From: Cupriavidus respiraculi
Lineage (GTDB): Bacteria; Pseudomonadota; Gammaproteobacteria; Burkholderiales; Burkholderiaceae
NCBI RefSeq assembly: GCF_914271545.1
Contig: NZ_CAJZAH010000002.1
Coordinates: forward strand, 558,001-622,000
Direction: 5' to 3'
DNA: 64,000 nucleotides
Made by a program: the position numbers and the translations under genes. Within the stretch, counting starts at the first letter, position 1. The number at the start of each line of letters is the position of its first letter. Shown here one piece after another: positions 62,614-64,000 of the stretch. The notes beneath the pieces were generated by a model, which saw nothing but the letters and a program-made list of their open reading frames with translations, did no database searches and had not been told where the DNA came from.

Positions 62614-63597
62614 ATGATGTCGACCGTTTCCAAGTTCACATACCTGGCCGCCGCCTGCTGCATCGCGGTGCTGGGCAGCACCGGCGCCATGGCGCAGGCG
62701 TATCCCGCCAAGCCGATCCAGCTGGTGATCCCTTTCCCGCCGGGCGGCGCCACCGACGTGATCGGCCGGCTGCTGGGCAAGCAGCTGAGCGACCGCCTGG
62801 GCCAGAGCGTGGTGATCGACAACCGGCCCGGCGCGGGCACCATCGTCGGCGCCAGCTACGTCGCCAAGGCGGCACCGGACGGCTATACGCTGTTCATCAG
62901 TTCCGGCACCACCTTCACGGTCAACCCCGCCATCCATGCCAAGCTGCCCTACGATCCGGTCAAGAGCTTCGAGCCGATCGGCCTGACCGGGCGCACCGGC
63001 CTGATCCTGCTGGCCAACCGCGACGTGCCGGTCAACAACATGAAGGAACTGGTGGCCGCGGCCAGGGCCACGCCAGGCAAGTACTCCTATGGTTCGTTCG
63101 GCACCGGCACCACCGCCCACTTCGCCGGCGAGATGCTGTTCCACACGACCGGCATCCAGATGCTGCACGTGCCGTACAAGGGGAGCTCGCCGGCCATGAC
63201 GGATCTGATCGGCGGGCAGATTCCGTTCACCGTGGATACCGTCGCCGCCGCCGTGCCGCAGGTCAAGGCAGGCAAGGTCAAGGCCATCGCCGTGACCACG
63301 GCCAAGCGCTCGACCCTGCTGCCCGACGTGCCGACCGTCGCCGAGAGCGGCTACCCCGGCATGGACGCCGACACCTGGCTCGCCGTGGTCGCGCCGCGCG
63401 GGCTGCCGCCGGAGGTGAAGGCGAAGCTGGAGAAGGCCCTGGAGCAGACCATGGCCGACCCGGACACGCGCAGCAAGCTGCTGGCCAATGGCTTCGAACC
63501 CAGCTTCGGCACCAGCGCCGAGCTGGCAAGCCTGATCACGCGGGAATTGCCGAAGATGCGCGCAGTCGCGCAACGTGCCAACATCACGGCCGACTGA
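62614..63597 (+). CDS. Bug-family tripartite tricarboxylate transporter receptor
   Basis: A 327-residue periplasmic solute-binding protein of the Bug (TctC-like) family, abundant in Burkholderiales. The signal peptide ends at about AMAQA (residue 27). Family features are KPIQLVIPFPPGGATDVIGR, RPGAGTIVGASYVAKAAPDGYTLF, GTTAHFAGE and FTVDTVAAAVPQVKAGKVKAIA. The ligand is unknown; position next to dsdA and an amidase suggests an amino-acid-related amide or acid. The ATG at 62614 has AGGAG eight bases upstream. Confidence 0.93.
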   Translation: MMSTVSKFTYLAAACCIAVLGSTGAMAQAYPAKPIQLVIPFPPGGATDVIGRLLGKQLSDRLGQSVVIDNRPGAGTIVGASYVAKAAPDGYTLFISSGTTFTVNPAIHAKLPYDPVKSFEPIGLTGRTGLILLANRDVPVNNMKELVAAARATPGKYSYGSFGTGTTAHFAGEMLFHTTGIQMLHVPYKGSSPAMTDLIGGQIPFTVDTVAAAVPQVKAGKVKAIAVTTAKRSTLLPDVPTVAESGYPGMDADTWLAVVAPRGLPPEVKAKLEKALEQTMADPDTRSKLLANGFEPSFGTSAELASLITRELPKMRAVAQRANITAD

Positions 63598-63676
63598 GGC
63601 GGCCCATCACTGACCGAGCCCCCGGGGCCCGCGGCGCGAATGCCGGCGGGCCCTTCGGCGTATGAGGAGAACGACA

Positions 63677-64000
63677 ATGACGACATCGGACGATCTGGTA
63701 AGCCGCTCGGCGGTGGAATTGCGGCGGCTGATCGGTGGCAAGGAGATCTCGCCGGTGGAATTGCTGGAGGCTTGCATCGCGCGCATCGAGGCGGTGAACC
63801 CGTTCATCAACGCGGTGACCGCCACCTGCTACGAACGCGCCCGCGCCGAGGCGCGCGCGGCCGAACGCGACGTGATGGCGGGCGGCGCGCTCGGCCTGCT
63901 CCACGGGCTGCCGCTGGGCGTCAAGGACCTGGAGGCCACGGCCGGCCTGCTGACGACCTATGGCTCCCCGCTGTATCGCGCCAATGTGCCGGCCGAGGAC
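63677..64000 (+). CDS. Amidase signature family protein (partial, cut by window end)
   Basis: An amidase-signature (GatA-like) enzyme; only the first 108 residues are in the window and no stop is reached. MTTSDDLVSRSAVELRRLIGG is followed by the family start pattern SPVELLEACIARIEAVNPFINAV. GLPLGVKDLEATAG carries the catalytic Lys (K83) of the Ser-cisSer-Lys triad. The two serines lie beyond the window. The ATG at 63677 has GAGGAG upstream. It is 79 bases after the Bug gene and likely in the same operon as dsdA. Confidence 0.87.
   Translation, partial: MTTSDDLVSRSAVELRRLIGGKEISPVELLEACIARIEAVNPFINAVTATCYERARAEARAAERDVMAGGALGLLHGLPLGVKDLEATAGLLTTYGSPLYRANVPAED

Overview
The window is a dense, GC-rich chromosomal segment of housekeeping genes from a betaproteobacterium. 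Gene content and order point to Burkholderiales, most likely Burkholderiaceae close to Cupriavidus or Ralstonia. The clues are cysS-alkA-accA, tandem secreted and cytosolic cyclophilins beside lpxH, pyrG-kdsA-DUF1330-eno-ftsB, a single lolC-type permease with lolD, an rpfE-like gene beside recJ, a Bug-type binding protein and an Anbu proteasome-type cluster. The assignment is inferred from these families; no database was searched. I saw no tRNA or rRNA genes, insertion sequences, prophage or CRISPR array. No gap between genes exceeds about 280 bases.

Layout. 1-3.6 kb (minus): cysS, an AlkA-type glycosylase with a histone-like tail, and accA. 3.8-7.9 kb (plus): a secreted TPR protein, ppiA, ppiB, lpxH and an unrecognised gene with atypical codons. 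7.9-10.9 kb (minus): cysE, a prpF-family isomerase and trmJ. 11-15.7 kb (plus): suhB, mutS and a secreted phosphoesterase-like protein whose active site looks degraded. 15.8-18 kb: slyD and the ribosomal oxygenase roxA, divergent and 11 bases apart, then a small low-complexity lipoprotein. 18-25.4 kb (minus): rnm, yciO-like, site-2 protease, trpS, a methyltransferase, dapA, bamC and an MBL hydrolase. 25.6-32.7 kb: FNR, an alpha/beta hydrolase and a divergent acyl-CoA synthetase sharing a palindromic operator, a DUF455 protein, a gamma-carbonic anhydrase, hslO and a lipoprotein with a sigma-E-like promoter. 32.8-37.6 kb (minus): pyrG, kdsA, DUF1330, eno, ftsB. 37.8-43 kb (minus): circularly permuted ATP-grasp, alpha-E, transglutaminase, Anbu and an alpha/beta hydrolase. 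43.2-47 kb: gntK and edd facing hexR, with two HexR-type operators between them. 47-52.5 kb (minus): lolC, lolD, tatD, comEC. 52.6-60.1 kb: rpfE-like, recJ, an NlpD-like lipoprotein (minus), prfB with the programmed +1 frameshift, an SDR and lysS. 60.1-64 kb: a LysR regulator divergent from D-serine dehydratase, then a Bug protein and an amidase cut by the window edge.

How the genes work together. Most are core functions: fatty-acid, lipid A, Kdo, lysine, cysteine and CTP synthesis; glycolysis and Entner-Doudoroff; translation; envelope biogenesis; mismatch and recombination repair. The most interesting parts are the Anbu peptide-modification cluster, the degraded phosphoesterase whose start codon overlaps the mutS stop, the interleaved slyD/roxA promoters, the unrecognised gene at 6.8-7.9 kb and several palindromic operators.
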